From: Halobacillus faecis
Lineage (GTDB): Bacteria > Bacillota > Bacilli > Bacillales > Halobacillaceae
Assembly: GCF_007991335.1 (NCBI RefSeq)
Contig: NZ_BJYD01000006.1
Span: 62,001-126,000, forward strand
Direction of reading: 5' to 3'
Length of the DNA: 64,000 nucleotides
The notes under the pieces are model-generated. The model was not told the origin of the DNA. It made no database searches and saw only the letters and a program-made list of their open reading frames with translations. Positions 16,588-25,257 of the stretch are shown here, in pieces. Made by a program: the position numbers and the translations under genes. The stretch's first letter is position 1. Each line of letters begins with the position of its first letter.

Positions 16588-16618
16588 TTGAAACAAAACC
16601 GTCCAGATTGTACAGTTT
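16588..16618 (+). promoter_or_regulatory. promoter with embedded operator, BCCT transporter operon
   Basis: Plus strand: -35 TTGAAA (16588-16593), 17-bp spacer, -10 TACAGT (16611-16616). The spacer contains the shared core CGTCCAGATTG. Architecture and sequence mirror the divergent promoter 220 bp away. The DNA between the two promoters shows no further motif. Confidence 0.8.
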
Positions 16619-16665
16619 AAAAAGTCACAAACGAAACAACGCATTTGCATAAAGGAGGAATAACC

Positions 16666-18210
16666 ATGAAGAAACAACTCATGGACTGGAAAACGTTCGG
16701 AGGCGCACTTGCTTTATTACTATTCGTATCATTGCCTCTGATCATTTTCCCTGAACAAGGAAAAGAGATCGTGCTGGCGGCGAATGAAGTCGTTACACAA
16801 CGATTAGGATTCTTATTTTTATCTGTCGGATTAATCATGCTGCTCTTCTTACTATTTGTCGGAGTAAGCCGCTATGGAGATATCAAGCTCGGAGACGCTG
16901 AAACGAAAGCGGAATTCAAAACGAGTTCCTGGGCCGCGATGCTGTTTACGAGTGGAATTGGAACCGGAATTCTTTATTGGGGCGTCATTGAGTGGGCCTA
17001 CTACTATCAAGGACCTCCCTTCGGTGTCGAAGCAGGCTCCAATGAAGCAATTCAGTGGGCTTCTACCTACGGATTCTTCCACTGGGGGCCGATCGCGTGG
17101 GCGATGTTCGCGATCCCAGCTCTTCCGATCGGCTACATGTTTTTCGTTAAAAAAACCGATGTGTTCAAAATCAGTGAAGCCTGTCGCCCTGTCCTCGGAA
17201 AATACACCGATGGCTGGGTCGGACGTCTTGTCGACATTCTGTTTATGTTCGGTCTGTTAGGTGGAGGCGGAACAGGACTTGCCCTATCCGCACCGATCAT
17301 TTCTGCTGGACTGAACAACTTGATTGGCATTCCAGATACGATGACGACGAAGTCGATCATTCTGCTGTTCTGTACGTTGATCTTCGGCCTGAGTGCTTAT
17401 TCGGGTTTACAAAAAGGGATCCGCGTCCTCAGTGATATTAACTTGTGGCTCGCGTTCATCCTGTTGATTTTCATTTTCACTGTCGGACCGACAACATTCA
17501 TTACAGAATCGACGACTTCTGCGCTCGGCCGGATGATGGATAACTTCTTCTTGATGAGCTTATGGTCTGAACCGTTCAATGACCTGGCCTCCTTCACCCG
17601 GACAGGATTTCCTGAAGGCTGGACCGTCTTCTACTGGGCATGGTGGATTGTTTATGCTCCGTTTGTCGGCCTGTTCATCGCCCGTATTTCCAAGGGACGG
17701 ACGATCCGCCAAGTCGTGTTTGGAACTATCCTTTTCGGAAGTTTAGGGACGATCCTTTTCTTCGGAATCCTAGGAAACTACTCCATGTATCTCGAATTGA
17801 GTGGTCAATACCCGGTCATCGAAACCTTGAACCAGCAAGGAGCACCGGCGGCCATCATCGGCACCTTGACGGAACTGCCGCTCGCAACACTCGCGATCAT
17901 CGTGTTCATTCTGCTCGCCACCATTTTCTTATCGACGACCTATGACTCCGGATCGTATGTCATTGCATCCGTTGTGCAAAAACACGTCGAAGGGGAACCA
18001 CTGAAATGGAACCGTCTGTTCTGGGCCTTGGCATTATCTATTCTGCCGATGATTTTCATGAACATGGGCGGACTGACAACCCTACAGACAATCAGCATCG
18101 TTGGCGGTTTTCCATTACTGATCATTCTGCCAATTCTCGGATGGTCGTTCATCAAAATGGTGAACGAAGACCGCGCCAAAGAAGAAAAAGAAAACAGGAA
18201 AGCATCTTAA
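16666..18210 (+). CDS. BCCT family transporter, probably for carnitine
   Basis: Betaine/carnitine/choline transporter of 514 residues with twelve membrane helices. The BCCT signature GWTVFYWAWWIVYAPFVG is present. The helix 3 Gly-rich segment reads FTSGIGTGILYWGVIEWAYY, closer to CaiT (LYW...EW) than to BetP, consistent with carnitine as substrate. The ATG at 16666 is seven bases after AAAGGAGG. First gene of the divergent two-gene operon, so uptake and breakdown share one regulator. Confidence 0.92.
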   Translation: MKKQLMDWKTFGGALALLLFVSLPLIIFPEQGKEIVLAANEVVTQRLGFLFLSVGLIMLLFLLFVGVSRYGDIKLGDAETKAEFKTSSWAAMLFTSGIGTGILYWGVIEWAYYYQGPPFGVEAGSNEAIQWASTYGFFHWGPIAWAMFAIPALPIGYMFFVKKTDVFKISEACRPVLGKYTDGWVGRLVDILFMFGLLGGGGTGLALSAPIISAGLNNLIGIPDTMTTKSIILLFCTLIFGLSAYSGLQKGIRVLSDINLWLAFILLIFIFTVGPTTFITESTTSALGRMMDNFFLMSLWSEPFNDLASFTRTGFPEGWTVFYWAWWIVYAPFVGLFIARISKGRTIRQVVFGTILFGSLGTILFFGILGNYSMYLELSGQYPVIETLNQQGAPAAIIGTLTELPLATLAIIVFILLATIFLSTTYDSGSYVIASVVQKHVEGEPLKWNRLFWALALSILPMIFMNMGGLTTLQTISIVGGFPLLIILPILGWSFIKMVNEDRAKEEKENRKAS

Positions 18211-18226
18211 GAAAGGAAGACACACC

Positions 18227-18628
18227 ATGAAAACACGTTATGAAAAAGGATTGGAAACCCTCCGTTCCTATACAGATGAAGAAAAAGGCACCAACCATTT
18301 TGAACTTATGAAAGCACTGGAAGATATCGCCCCGGACCTCGGAACGTACATCATTGAGTTTGCCTACGGCGATATCTACAACCGTGATTATTTAAGCAAA
18401 CAATCCCGAGCACTTACGGTCCTGTCAAGCCTTGTCACCCAGGGCTCTGGAAGCCTGCCGCAGCTTGAACTTCACATCAATACCGCTCTAAATGCCGGCC
18501 TTTCGGAAAAAGAAATCATTGAATCCATGATGCAGCTCATCCCGTATGTTGGTTTCCCATCCGTCATCAATGCGTTAACTCAGGCCAGAAAAGTGTTCCA
18601 GGAACGCACAGAAAAAGCTTTGGCCTAA
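18227..18628 (+). CDS. carboxymuconolactone decarboxylase (CMD/AhpD-like) family protein
   Basis: A 133-residue CMD-fold protein: LETLRSYTDEEKG at the N-terminus, SKQSRALTVLSSLVTQGS, then HINTALNAGLSEKEIIESMMQ and VGFPSVINALTQARKVF. The CxxC pair of AhpD is missing, so a peroxidase role is unlikely. It is 16 bp behind the transporter gene and ends in the shared terminator, so it belongs to the carnitine regulon; its reaction there is unknown to me. Confidence 0.87.
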   Translation: MKTRYEKGLETLRSYTDEEKGTNHFELMKALEDIAPDLGTYIIEFAYGDIYNRDYLSKQSRALTVLSSLVTQGSGSLPQLELHINTALNAGLSEKEIIESMMQLIPYVGFPSVINALTQARKVFQERTEKALA

Positions 18629-18645
18629 ATCATCATAAGCTAAAC

Positions 18646-18692
18646 GAAATAAAAATCACCAGCTCTTACAAAGAGCTGGTGATTTTTATTTC
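18646..18692. terminator. bidirectional terminator between CMD and TetR genes
   Basis: Perfect stem of about 22 bp (arms begin GAAATAAAAATCACCAG and end CTGGTGATTTTTATTTC) with a 3-base loop. It serves both convergent genes; its right part overlaps the tetR stop. Confidence 0.93.
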
Positions 18693-19228
18693 GGTTTATA
18701 TGTTTGTTCGTTCAATCGTTCAAGGACCTGCTTTCTAAGCGTCGGCGGCAAAGTCCCGAGCCCGAAAATCTCAGACAGCCATAACCCATCGACCGCAAGA
18801 CGCAGGATCGTCGCATCCACTTGGTCGAGGCCGTCATGCTCGATATGATTCTGCCAGTCGGCATATGTATCCTGTAGAGGTTTCAACAACTTGGGATTGA
18901 TCCCTTGTGCGGCGAGCATCCCGGAACTGAGCGGACGGTTTTCCGTACTTTTATCGTGCATGACGTTAATGAACGACCGTGCCCATTTCCCTGTGCTCTC
19001 CTCATCGTTTTCTACTAAATCTTCCACGTTCTCCCGATAGACATCATTCATGTACTGAACGAGTCCTTCTACGAGCGCTTCTTTTGTGGAAAAGTGATAC
19101 AACAGTCCGCCCTTGCTCACTTCTGCACGTTTAGCGACAGCGTCCAATGTGAGCGCATCGCTCCCCTGCTCTCGGACGATGAGTGCGGCGGCTTCCAAAA
19201 TCTTTTGCCGTTTCGATACTCTTGGCAT
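18686..19228 (-). CDS. TetR family transcriptional regulator
   Basis: A 180-residue repressor. The N-terminal helix-turn-helix is LDAVAKRAEVSKGGLLYHFS (residues about 26-45), and the C-terminal ligand domain resembles the TetR_C BetI-like group. It sits directly beside the carnitine transporter operon, and two matching operator copies lie in that operon's divergent promoters, so it is the likely regulator. No such operator is visible before its own gene. GAGGG precedes the ATG at 19228. Confidence 0.9.
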   Translation of the reverse strand: MPRVSKRQKILEAAALIVREQGSDALTLDAVAKRAEVSKGGLLYHFSTKEALVEGLVQYMNDVYRENVEDLVENDEESTGKWARSFINVMHDKSTENRPLSSGMLAAQGINPKLLKPLQDTYADWQNHIEHDGLDQVDATILRLAVDGLWLSEIFGLGTLPPTLRKQVLERLNEQTYKPK

Positions 19229-19284
19229 GTGCTTCCCTCATTTACGTTCATTTTTCTTCATGTTATCAGTATTCATGGGGCTTT

Positions 19285-19527
19285 TCAATTTGAGTGAGCC
19301 CGATATCGATTCTTTTGCCGCTTCTTTTCGTATGCATTTCCGACGATGTAGCTGACCGCAATCGCCAGGATAAAAGGAACGACGGAACCACCTATGGTAA
19401 CCCCATTCGCTGTCTCTTCATAAAAGGAGAATAGGAACAGTTTGTACTCAAGAGTGTGACCAATCCCTAAAAGAAACGTGCTAAACACTACGAAAGTCAA
19501 AAAACCAATCATGACCGTTTTCCACAT
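19285..19527 (-). CDS. small hypothetical membrane protein
   Basis: Eighty residues with two membrane helices (about 4-24 and 44-64) separated by a short external loop, and a basic C-terminal tail (YEKKRQKNRYRAHS). A strong AGGAGGTGA site precedes the ATG at 19527. I do not recognise the family. It stands alone between the TetR gene and the nuclease gene. Confidence 0.75.
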   Translation of the reverse strand: MWKTVMIGFLTFVVFSTFLLGIGHTLEYKLFLFSFYEETANGVTIGGSVVPFILAIAVSYIVGNAYEKKRQKNRYRAHSN

Positions 19528-19719
19528 CTACCGTCACCTCCTATACCTTTCCTACAACGACTAAACAGCAGGATTATTGTATCAAACTCTTATTCATAGG
19601 AGTATTCGTCCCCCCTCTAACCTTGTAGGTAAATGAGGATCTTTTTGGAAAAATGTGAAAAAAACGAGCTTGAAATGATAGGATAAAAGAGCACGCACGC
19701 AGGGATAGGAGAGGTTTGC

Positions 19720-20739
19720 ATGTTAATGACGTTCTATATCGAAGAAACAGAAGGGGCAAAAAAGAAAATAACCAAAAGCACAGAAGAAATTTCTAAAGTT
19801 ACATACAAAAAACTCGGATTAACCGAGGACGCCTTGGAAGACTTCCTCCAAGATCACACGGAAGTGATTACATTGGAAGAAGATTGGGACTTGAAAATGA
19901 TCGGAAAACAAGTCCGTAATGATGCGAACAAACGGACAGACCTGGTTGGACTCGATAGCAACGGAAGCATAGTCATTATCGAAATCAAGCGTGATGAGCA
20001 GGATATGAAAGCGAGAAGAGATAATTTCGAATCACAGGCGATTCGGTATGCCGCTTCTTTTGCCAAAATCGAAACCATTGAAGAACTTGTGGAACAAGTG
20101 TATGGCCGTTTTTTATTACAAAATGGTGAGGTTGATGAAAGCAAGATCGTTGAAAAAGGAGTGGAAGAAATCATGGACTTTCTTGAAGAACACGAGGCAG
20201 TGGACAACTTCAATCAGAACCAAAGGATCATCTTGATTGCGTCCAGTTTCGAACCAAGCGTCCTTTCTGCATCCACCTGGCTTTTGTCCCAGGGCGTGGA
20301 TATTTCCTGTGTTGAAGTCGCTCCCCATTTCATTGATGGGAGGAACGATAAAGCGTATATCCTGAAGGTGAACAAACTGCTTCCCCTCGGTTCAGAAGAT
20401 GATTATCTAAGTGAGATTGTGAAAAAAGAGTTCACCTCTACCTCCGATAAAAAAGCGGGAGGAAATCACCGCGTTCTTCCTCGGTTACCTCAAATGCTGG
20501 AAGACGGCCTCGTGGACATTGGTGATGAAATCTATCATGTATCAGATGAAGAAGGGATCAAGACGAAATCCCATATTCATGGCCCGAAAGAAGTCATCTG
20601 GAACGGGAAAGTTTACTCCTTGAATGCGTGGGGTGCGATGTTCCATCACAAGGAAAAAGTGAATGCCTACACGAGAGCTCTAGTCGTTCGCTACGGAAAA
20701 ACGTTGGAACAGATTAGAAAAGATTACTATAAGCTTTAA
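19720..20739 (+). CDS. PD-(D/E)XK endonuclease (NucS/DUF91-like) with RAMA-like C-terminal domain
   Basis: A 339-residue protein. The N-terminal half has the nuclease core: FLQDHTEVI (Glu48), RTDLVGLD (Asp74) and IVIIEIKRDE (Glu88, Lys90), as in NucS/DUF91 enzymes. The C-terminal portion, about residues 248-310, reads LPQMLEDGLVDIGDEIYHV, then VIWNGKVYSLNAWGAMF, the pattern of the RAMA domain associated with modified-DNA recognition. No methylase or helicase neighbour exists. The ATG at 19720 is after GGAGAGG, and a strong terminator follows. A modification-dependent or repair nuclease is inferred. Confidence 0.75.
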   Translation: MLMTFYIEETEGAKKKITKSTEEISKVTYKKLGLTEDALEDFLQDHTEVITLEEDWDLKMIGKQVRNDANKRTDLVGLDSNGSIVIIEIKRDEQDMKARRDNFESQAIRYAASFAKIETIEELVEQVYGRFLLQNGEVDESKIVEKGVEEIMDFLEEHEAVDNFNQNQRIILIASSFEPSVLSASTWLLSQGVDISCVEVAPHFIDGRNDKAYILKVNKLLPLGSEDDYLSEIVKKEFTSTSDKKAGGNHRVLPRLPQMLEDGLVDIGDEIYHVSDEEGIKTKSHIHGPKEVIWNGKVYSLNAWGAMFHHKEKVNAYTRALVVRYGKTLEQIRKDYYKL

Positions 20740-20752
20740 TTTTTAGGTGAAG

Positions 20753-20799
20753 AAAAAAAAGCCAAAGGTACACATCAGAAGGGTGTACCTTTGGCTTTT
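20753..20799. terminator. bidirectional terminator
   Basis: Stem AAAAGCCAAAGGTACAC / GTGTACCTTTGGCTTTT, A-run upstream and T-run downstream, shared by the nuclease gene and the convergent small gene. Confidence 0.93.
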
Positions 20800-20809
20800 A
20801 ATCCCTGAC

Positions 20810-20998
20810 TCACGCGTGACTTTTCACATTCTCAAGCGCCATAAAATAATTGAGCACAAACTGGCGCACTTCCCATTCTGGCACTTCGTTCACGCCATCC
20901 GTAAACACCGACTGATGATAAGAATAATTTCCGAAATGACGGCGTTTGCCTGAAGTCAGATCGGCCATCACTTTGTTCGTCTTCTCCATGTATTGCAT
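20810..20998 (-). CDS. small hypothetical protein
   Basis: Sixty-two residues, soluble, reading MQYMEKTNKVMADLTSGKRR at the N-terminus and ending WEVRQFVLNYFMALENVKSHA less its last residues. AAAGG is nine bases before the ATG at 20998; in-frame ATGs at 21004 and 21025 overlap or precede the site. Family not recognised. It may be read from the same transcript as the P-loop kinase 50 bp upstream. Confidence 0.65.
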   Translation of the reverse strand: MQYMEKTNKVMADLTSGKRRHFGNYSYHQSVFTDGVNEVPEWEVRQFVLNYFMALENVKSHA

Positions 20999-21048
20999 GC
21001 TCATCACCCTTTCTATCACAAGCATAGCCAGAATAAGAGATTCTTATA

Positions 21049-21600
21049 CTAGGACGATAGAAGACCTGCAACCTCTACAAGCACGTGGTTGTCTTCCCCT
21101 TCTCTTTCAATGGTAAAAAAGTGGTCCGCCTCCTCAGCAGACGGAGCCACAATATTCGGGGAGTTTTCCTGCTGTCGTTGCAGGACCTCATCAAAAGAAG
21201 AGGCGGTCCGCAGCACAGATGGATCTCGGTTTCTTTCTGCTACACGTTTTTCAAGGAGGGAGTCCGACACATCAAAATTTACAAGAATCGTAGAAAAGCC
21301 TTTGCTTTTAAAGTCTTCCAGCAGCGCTTTTCTTGCCTTATGATTCCGGTTCGAATTGCAGATGATGAGGTGCATCTCTGTCTTTTCAACCGCATAATCG
21401 ACAAGCATTTTCGTCATCTGGTATTTGATCGTATTCGGTCCATCTTCAGGAACCAACCGCGGATATTGTGAATTCAAAAACGCCGCCTGATTGTCCTGGT
21501 CAATGACGACCGTGTTCTTCACCTTTTCCTCCAGCCGCCTCGCAAATGTCGTCTTTCCACTATGCGTCATGCCTACAGTCATGATGACGAACCTTGCCAT
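21049..21600 (-). CDS. P-loop kinase-like ATP-binding protein
   Basis: A 183-residue AAA_33/zeta-toxin-like P-loop protein. The Walker A motif is TVGMTHSGKTTFARR at the N-terminus, and IICNSNRNHKARKALL with LVNFDVSDSLLEKRVAERN gives the lid arginines of small-molecule kinases. Substrate unknown. The longest frame begins at 21663, but GGGGAGGAG stands six bases before the ATG at 21600, which also places Walker A at the usual distance. It follows the araC gene in the same direction with a small gap. Confidence 0.8.
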   Translation of the reverse strand: MARFVIMTVGMTHSGKTTFARRLEEKVKNTVVIDQDNQAAFLNSQYPRLVPEDGPNTIKYQMTKMLVDYAVEKTEMHLIICNSNRNHKARKALLEDFKSKGFSTILVNFDVSDSLLEKRVAERNRDPSVLRTASSFDEVLQRQQENSPNIVAPSAEEADHFFTIEREGEDNHVLVEVAGLLSS

Positions 21601-21665
21601 TTCCAACTCCTCCCCTTGCCTTGAAAGGATCAGCTCACAGCATCCAATCTTCTCTCGCTCCAACC

Positions 21666-22493
21666 CTACGTTCCTATTTTATTTTCCCTGACATACTGAG
21701 AGGGTGTAACCCCATATTTACTTTTGAACGTCCGATTAAACGTACTAACAGACTGAAAGCCGACCCGGTAAGCAGTACGAGTCACATCCGCCTTTCCTGA
21801 CAGTAGCAGAAAGGCTGCTTTTTCCAAACGCACTTGCAGCAGGTAAGCTTTTGGAGTCAGACCTGTCTTCGCTCTAAAAGAACGATGAAGATGGTACTTA
21901 CTGATGTTCATCTCTTCTGCCAGCCGATCGAGGGTTAGATCCTCTTCATAACAATCCTCAATAAAACTTTTTACTACATAGGCGGAATGGTCGGAGTCAT
22001 AGTTTTGTACCGCTTTCGCCTTCTGCCAGCCTCTCGAGTGGGAGCCTGCCATTTGATCAAGGATCACGCTTGTAAAAGCCTCCTCCTGTTTCATAGCTGC
22101 ATCCACTCCTTCGAAAGAGGCCGCCTGAAATAACGCCTTCGCTTTCTTCACTAACAAGTCGGAGTTCATTTGAATGCTAGAAAAATCAAGATCCTTCGAG
22201 GCATCCCCCGTAAAAGAAGTGTACGCCCGATCCATGATTTCCTCATTAAAACTGATTAACATGATCTCCTTCCGCGAGCCTGAAGCTTCATGTTGATGGG
22301 TATCCCCCGGGGGGACAAGCAAAGCCTCATCATGATTGAGAACGGTACGCTTGTGATTATGGTAAGTCAGTAGATCACCGGCGAGCGGGACGCTGATTTG
22401 AAAATGGTCATGTGGGTGAGTTTCATCAGCCTCTCCGTCCTTGAGGTCAAAAATCAGCACCCCTGTATGTTCGAGATCGAGTCGCATTTCCAT
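21666..22493 (-). CDS. AraC family transcriptional regulator
   Basis: A 275-residue regulator. An N-terminal cupin-like sensing domain (HPHDHFQISVPLAGD, LVPPGDTHQHEA) is followed by two C-terminal helix-turn-helix units: LDRLAEEMNISKYHLHRSFR and VTRTAYRVGFQSVSTFNRTF, ending KYGVTPSQYV. It is divergent from an MFS transporter gene 113 bp away and probably controls it. GGGGA precedes the ATG at 22493. Confidence 0.93.
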   Translation of the reverse strand: MEMRLDLEHTGVLIFDLKDGEADETHPHDHFQISVPLAGDLLTYHNHKRTVLNHDEALLVPPGDTHQHEASGSRKEIMLISFNEEIMDRAYTSFTGDASKDLDFSSIQMNSDLLVKKAKALFQAASFEGVDAAMKQEEAFTSVILDQMAGSHSRGWQKAKAVQNYDSDHSAYVVKSFIEDCYEEDLTLDRLAEEMNISKYHLHRSFRAKTGLTPKAYLLQVRLEKAAFLLLSGKADVTRTAYRVGFQSVSTFNRTFKSKYGVTPSQYVRENKIGT

Positions 22494-22606
22494 CTCTTCT
22501 TCCCCTTTCGCAAGTTCTGCTCACCGTTCAGCAAGAATTGCATAGTTTCCTAGAATCCCTTTCGTTATTCTGTTCTTATTCCTATGAAGAACAGGAGATG
22601 AACGCT

Positions 22607-23815
22607 ATGAAAGCTTATCTACACCAGTTTCCGAAAATCGTTTGGATCCAAACGGCTGGTCATGCGGTCACCAGCTTTGTATCCATCATTCTTCTACCTT
22701 TTTTGACTTTGTATATGTATGATCAGTTCGGAAATAACATCCTGCTTGCGACGCTCGTCATCGGTGTACAGCCTTTGACCGAAATCTTATTCACTTTCCT
22801 TTTCGGAGGCTGGATCGACAAAGCCGGCCGTCGAGCGGTCCAATTAGGATCGCTCGTCATCCAAGTAGTGGCTGTTGCAGGTTTTGCCTTTTCTGATCAG
22901 ATGGGGGTGTTTATCTTCTTCGCCTTTTTGAACGGCCTTGGTCGTTTCGCCTACATTCCTGCAGCAAGAGCTCAAATTTCAGAAACGGTGGCCATTGAAC
23001 GACAATCAGAGACGTTTGCCTTACTCAGTACCGCTTCCAGCATAGGAGCGCTCGGTGGCCCGGTAATCGGAGCGGTTCTTTTTTATCACGACCCACGTTC
23101 CTTATTCTTTCTATTAAGCGGCGTTCTCCTTGTCTATTTATTGACCGGATTAAAATGGTTACCAGAATCAAATCTCCGAGTAAAATCAAACGAACCGGTT
23201 CCCCGACTTAACAGGCGGGATTATCGAACCATTGGATGGCTGCTTGCAGGGATGCTGCCGCTCAGTCTGTTTCATGCTCAAATGGAGACCAACTGGCCCG
23301 TTTTCCTTAAAGAGAATATCGTCAACTATTTATTCGTTTTTTCCTTACTGGAGACCATCGGTACAATCGTGTTCATCTGTTTGGAAGTTGTTTTAGTCAA
23401 TCGTACTAAGCACATTTCCCGCCTCCACGTCATTCAAGCGGGGTACATCTTTTATGTCTTTGCCGTTCTTGGATTTGGATTTTTCCACCATATCATTGCG
23501 TTCATTGTATCACAATTGTTTTTCTGTCTTGGAGCGATCCTTACGTTGAACCATATGCAGACATTCATCAGCACGCTTGCTCCCAGCGAACATAAAGGAA
23601 AATATTTTGCTTTGTTCGGACTCCACTGGGACATTTCCAGATCCACAGGCCCCTTGCTCGGGGGTATGGTTTTATCTATATTCAATGGACACATCCTGTT
23701 TCTTTCTTTAGCGCTACTCATCGTTGGCGGGGCCTTTATTCAAACCATGGCGATCCGTTCCCTGGTTCCCTCCGCACTTAGAGATGACCATCCCTTTGAT
23801 GAAGAAGTAGGATAA
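22607..23815 (+). CDS. MFS transporter
   Basis: A 402-residue major facilitator with twelve predicted helices. The loop 2-3 motif appears as FGGWIDKAGRRAVQLGS. Substrate unknown; efflux is likely from the MFS_1 drug-exporter style of sequence. AGGAG stands nine bases before the ATG at 22607, so the longer open frame beginning at 22538 is not used. Its divergent AraC neighbour is the probable regulator. Confidence 0.9.
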   Translation: MKAYLHQFPKIVWIQTAGHAVTSFVSIILLPFLTLYMYDQFGNNILLATLVIGVQPLTEILFTFLFGGWIDKAGRRAVQLGSLVIQVVAVAGFAFSDQMGVFIFFAFLNGLGRFAYIPAARAQISETVAIERQSETFALLSTASSIGALGGPVIGAVLFYHDPRSLFFLLSGVLLVYLLTGLKWLPESNLRVKSNEPVPRLNRRDYRTIGWLLAGMLPLSLFHAQMETNWPVFLKENIVNYLFVFSLLETIGTIVFICLEVVLVNRTKHISRLHVIQAGYIFYVFAVLGFGFFHHIIAFIVSQLFFCLGAILTLNHMQTFISTLAPSEHKGKYFALFGLHWDISRSTGPLLGGMVLSIFNGHILFLSLALLIVGGAFIQTMAIRSLVPSALRDDHPFDEEVG

Positions 23816-23845
23816 GGGACATCGGTTATTTTTTATATGAAATAG

Positions 23846-23884
23846 AAAAACGGCGGTCCTGGAAAAGGACCTGCCGTTTTTATT
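23846..23884. terminator. terminator between MFS and VOC genes
   Basis: Imperfect stem of AAAACGGC..GGTCCT and AGGACC..GCCGTTTT arms with T-runs both ways. Confidence 0.85.
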
Positions 23885-23914
23885 GTTATGTTTTAGGACA
23901 CTCGCCAATCATGC

Positions 23915-24286
23915 TTATCTGTGTTGATCGATAAGGATAGGGTTACCATCAGGGTCTTCAATCGTAAAACTTTCCGGACCTTCGCCCGCTTCATCTGCTT
24001 CTGAGAGGATTTTAATCCCCTTTTCTTTCAGCTGCTTCTGTAAATCGCGCACATCTGTAAACCAATCCATGTTTTCTGCCTCTTGGTTCCAACCCGGATT
24101 GAACGTGAGGATGTTTTGTTCAAACATCCCTTGAAACAACCCGATGACACAGCTTCCATTCTTCATAATCAGCCAATGTTGCTCAGGATCTCCTCCAAAG
24201 CTTTGAAAACCTAAATTCTCATAAAAAGCTTTCGATTTGTTTATATCTTTCACCGTTAAACTTACTGAAAACGCACCAAGTTCCAT
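23915..24286 (-). CDS. VOC family protein (glyoxalase fold)
   Basis: A 123-residue glyoxalase/bleomycin-resistance protein. It starts MELGAFSVSLTVKDINKSKA and ends FTIEDPDGNPILIDQHR, the paired beta-alpha-beta-beta-beta strands of the fold, with candidate metal-ligand positions near the end. GAGGAGG precedes the ATG at 24286. Enzymatic or binding role cannot be chosen from sequence. Confidence 0.88.
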   Translation of the reverse strand: MELGAFSVSLTVKDINKSKAFYENLGFQSFGGDPEQHWLIMKNGSCVIGLFQGMFEQNILTFNPGWNQEAENMDWFTDVRDLQKQLKEKGIKILSEADEAGEGPESFTIEDPDGNPILIDQHR

Positions 24287-24424
24287 AGAAGATCCTCCTC
24301 TAAAAAATTTGCTCTATGGAACAGTTTCGCTTTCAAATAGGAAAAACCCTGCCATTTCTTTTCATTATGCTTAAGCAAGAAGGCGATGTTTATCAAACCA
24401 GGCTGGACTAAGAATGGAGAGAGT

Positions 24425-24844
24425 TCAGGTGAAAATGAGGTCTAAATAATCTCCATGACCTCTGATCAGTTCAACTTCATTCATTGAAGAAATCCAAAAG
24501 AAATGAAAAGTAAGCCCCTCTTCTTCTCCCCCACCCATCGGTTGCTGATCCCACTCATCCTCAACATCCGAGACCATCAGTTTATAGAAAAACCGGTGGT
24601 GGATCGCACCATCATCATTTTCCCATAAATCATCAGCGAGGCGTTTCTCGACATGCAGGTTTTTTAATCCCGTTTCTTCCTCTATTTCTCTCAGGACTGC
24701 ATCCTCTGTATCTTCGCCAGGCTCCACCGTCCCTTTGGGAATTTGTATCCCCGCTTCAGGGATCGGATGTTGGAAAACTAATACTTGTGTTTGACCATCT
24801 ATGATTCTCGTTACGTAACCATAGACTTTCTTTATCGGAGTCAT
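24425..24844 (-). CDS. NUDIX hydrolase
   Basis: A 139-residue pyrophosphohydrolase. The Nudix box is complete: GTVEPGEDTEDAVLREIEEE followed by TGL, matching Gx5Ex7REUxEExGU. The N-terminus VYGYVTRIIDGQTQVLVFQH suggests the mutator-like/ADP-ribose group; substrate unknown. GGAGAGGAGG is nine bases before the ATG at 24844; an in-frame ATG at 24871 precedes that site. Confidence 0.92.
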   Translation of the reverse strand: MTPIKKVYGYVTRIIDGQTQVLVFQHPIPEAGIQIPKGTVEPGEDTEDAVLREIEEETGLKNLHVEKRLADDLWENDDGAIHHRFFYKLMVSDVEDEWDQQPMGGGEEEGLTFHFFWISSMNEVELIRGHGDYLDLIFT

Positions 24845-24968
24845 CTTTTCTATCCTCCTCTCCATGTTCAACTAACGGAGCAGGCGATCATCATGAGTAT
24901 TGGTACATTTTTCAACTGAAAACGTGAGGTTTCATTATGTTAACGTTGATCCAAGAAAGGATGTTTCT

Positions 24969-25256
24969 TTGGGAATACAAAAGTGTAAGTCTTGCAGCCA
25001 TACATTCACATGGAAAGAAGTGCAGAAAGCTATTCAATGGACTTTTAAGCCTCTAGTGTGCAAGATGTGCAAAACAGAACATCGTGTTACGAAAAAAACA
25101 CGGACCGTTTTTGCCATACCGTTTCATGTAATAAGCGGTGGGATTGTTGTTAGTACCCTTCCCATATTAATCAAAATCGCGCTTCTTCTCATGATTACCA
25201 TACTAGCAATCCTCATCTTTCCATATATAGCTAGTTACGAAATGAATATAGATTGA
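24969..25256 (+). CDS. cxxc_20_cxxc-type zinc-ribbon membrane protein
   Basis: About 95 residues. A CKSC pair near the N-terminus and a CKMC pair about 20 residues later, around HTFTWKEVQKA, match the TIGR04104 cxxc_20_cxxc family; two membrane helices follow. The likely start is the TTG at 24969, six to eight bases after AGAAAGGA, which places the first Cys pair near the N-terminus as in the family. Function unknown. It is followed directly by another small membrane gene. Confidence 0.7.
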   Translation: MGIQKCKSCSHTFTWKEVQKAIQWTFKPLVCKMCKTEHRVTKKTRTVFAIPFHVISGGIVVSTLPILIKIALLLMITILAILIFPYIASYEMNID

Positions 25257-25257
25257 T

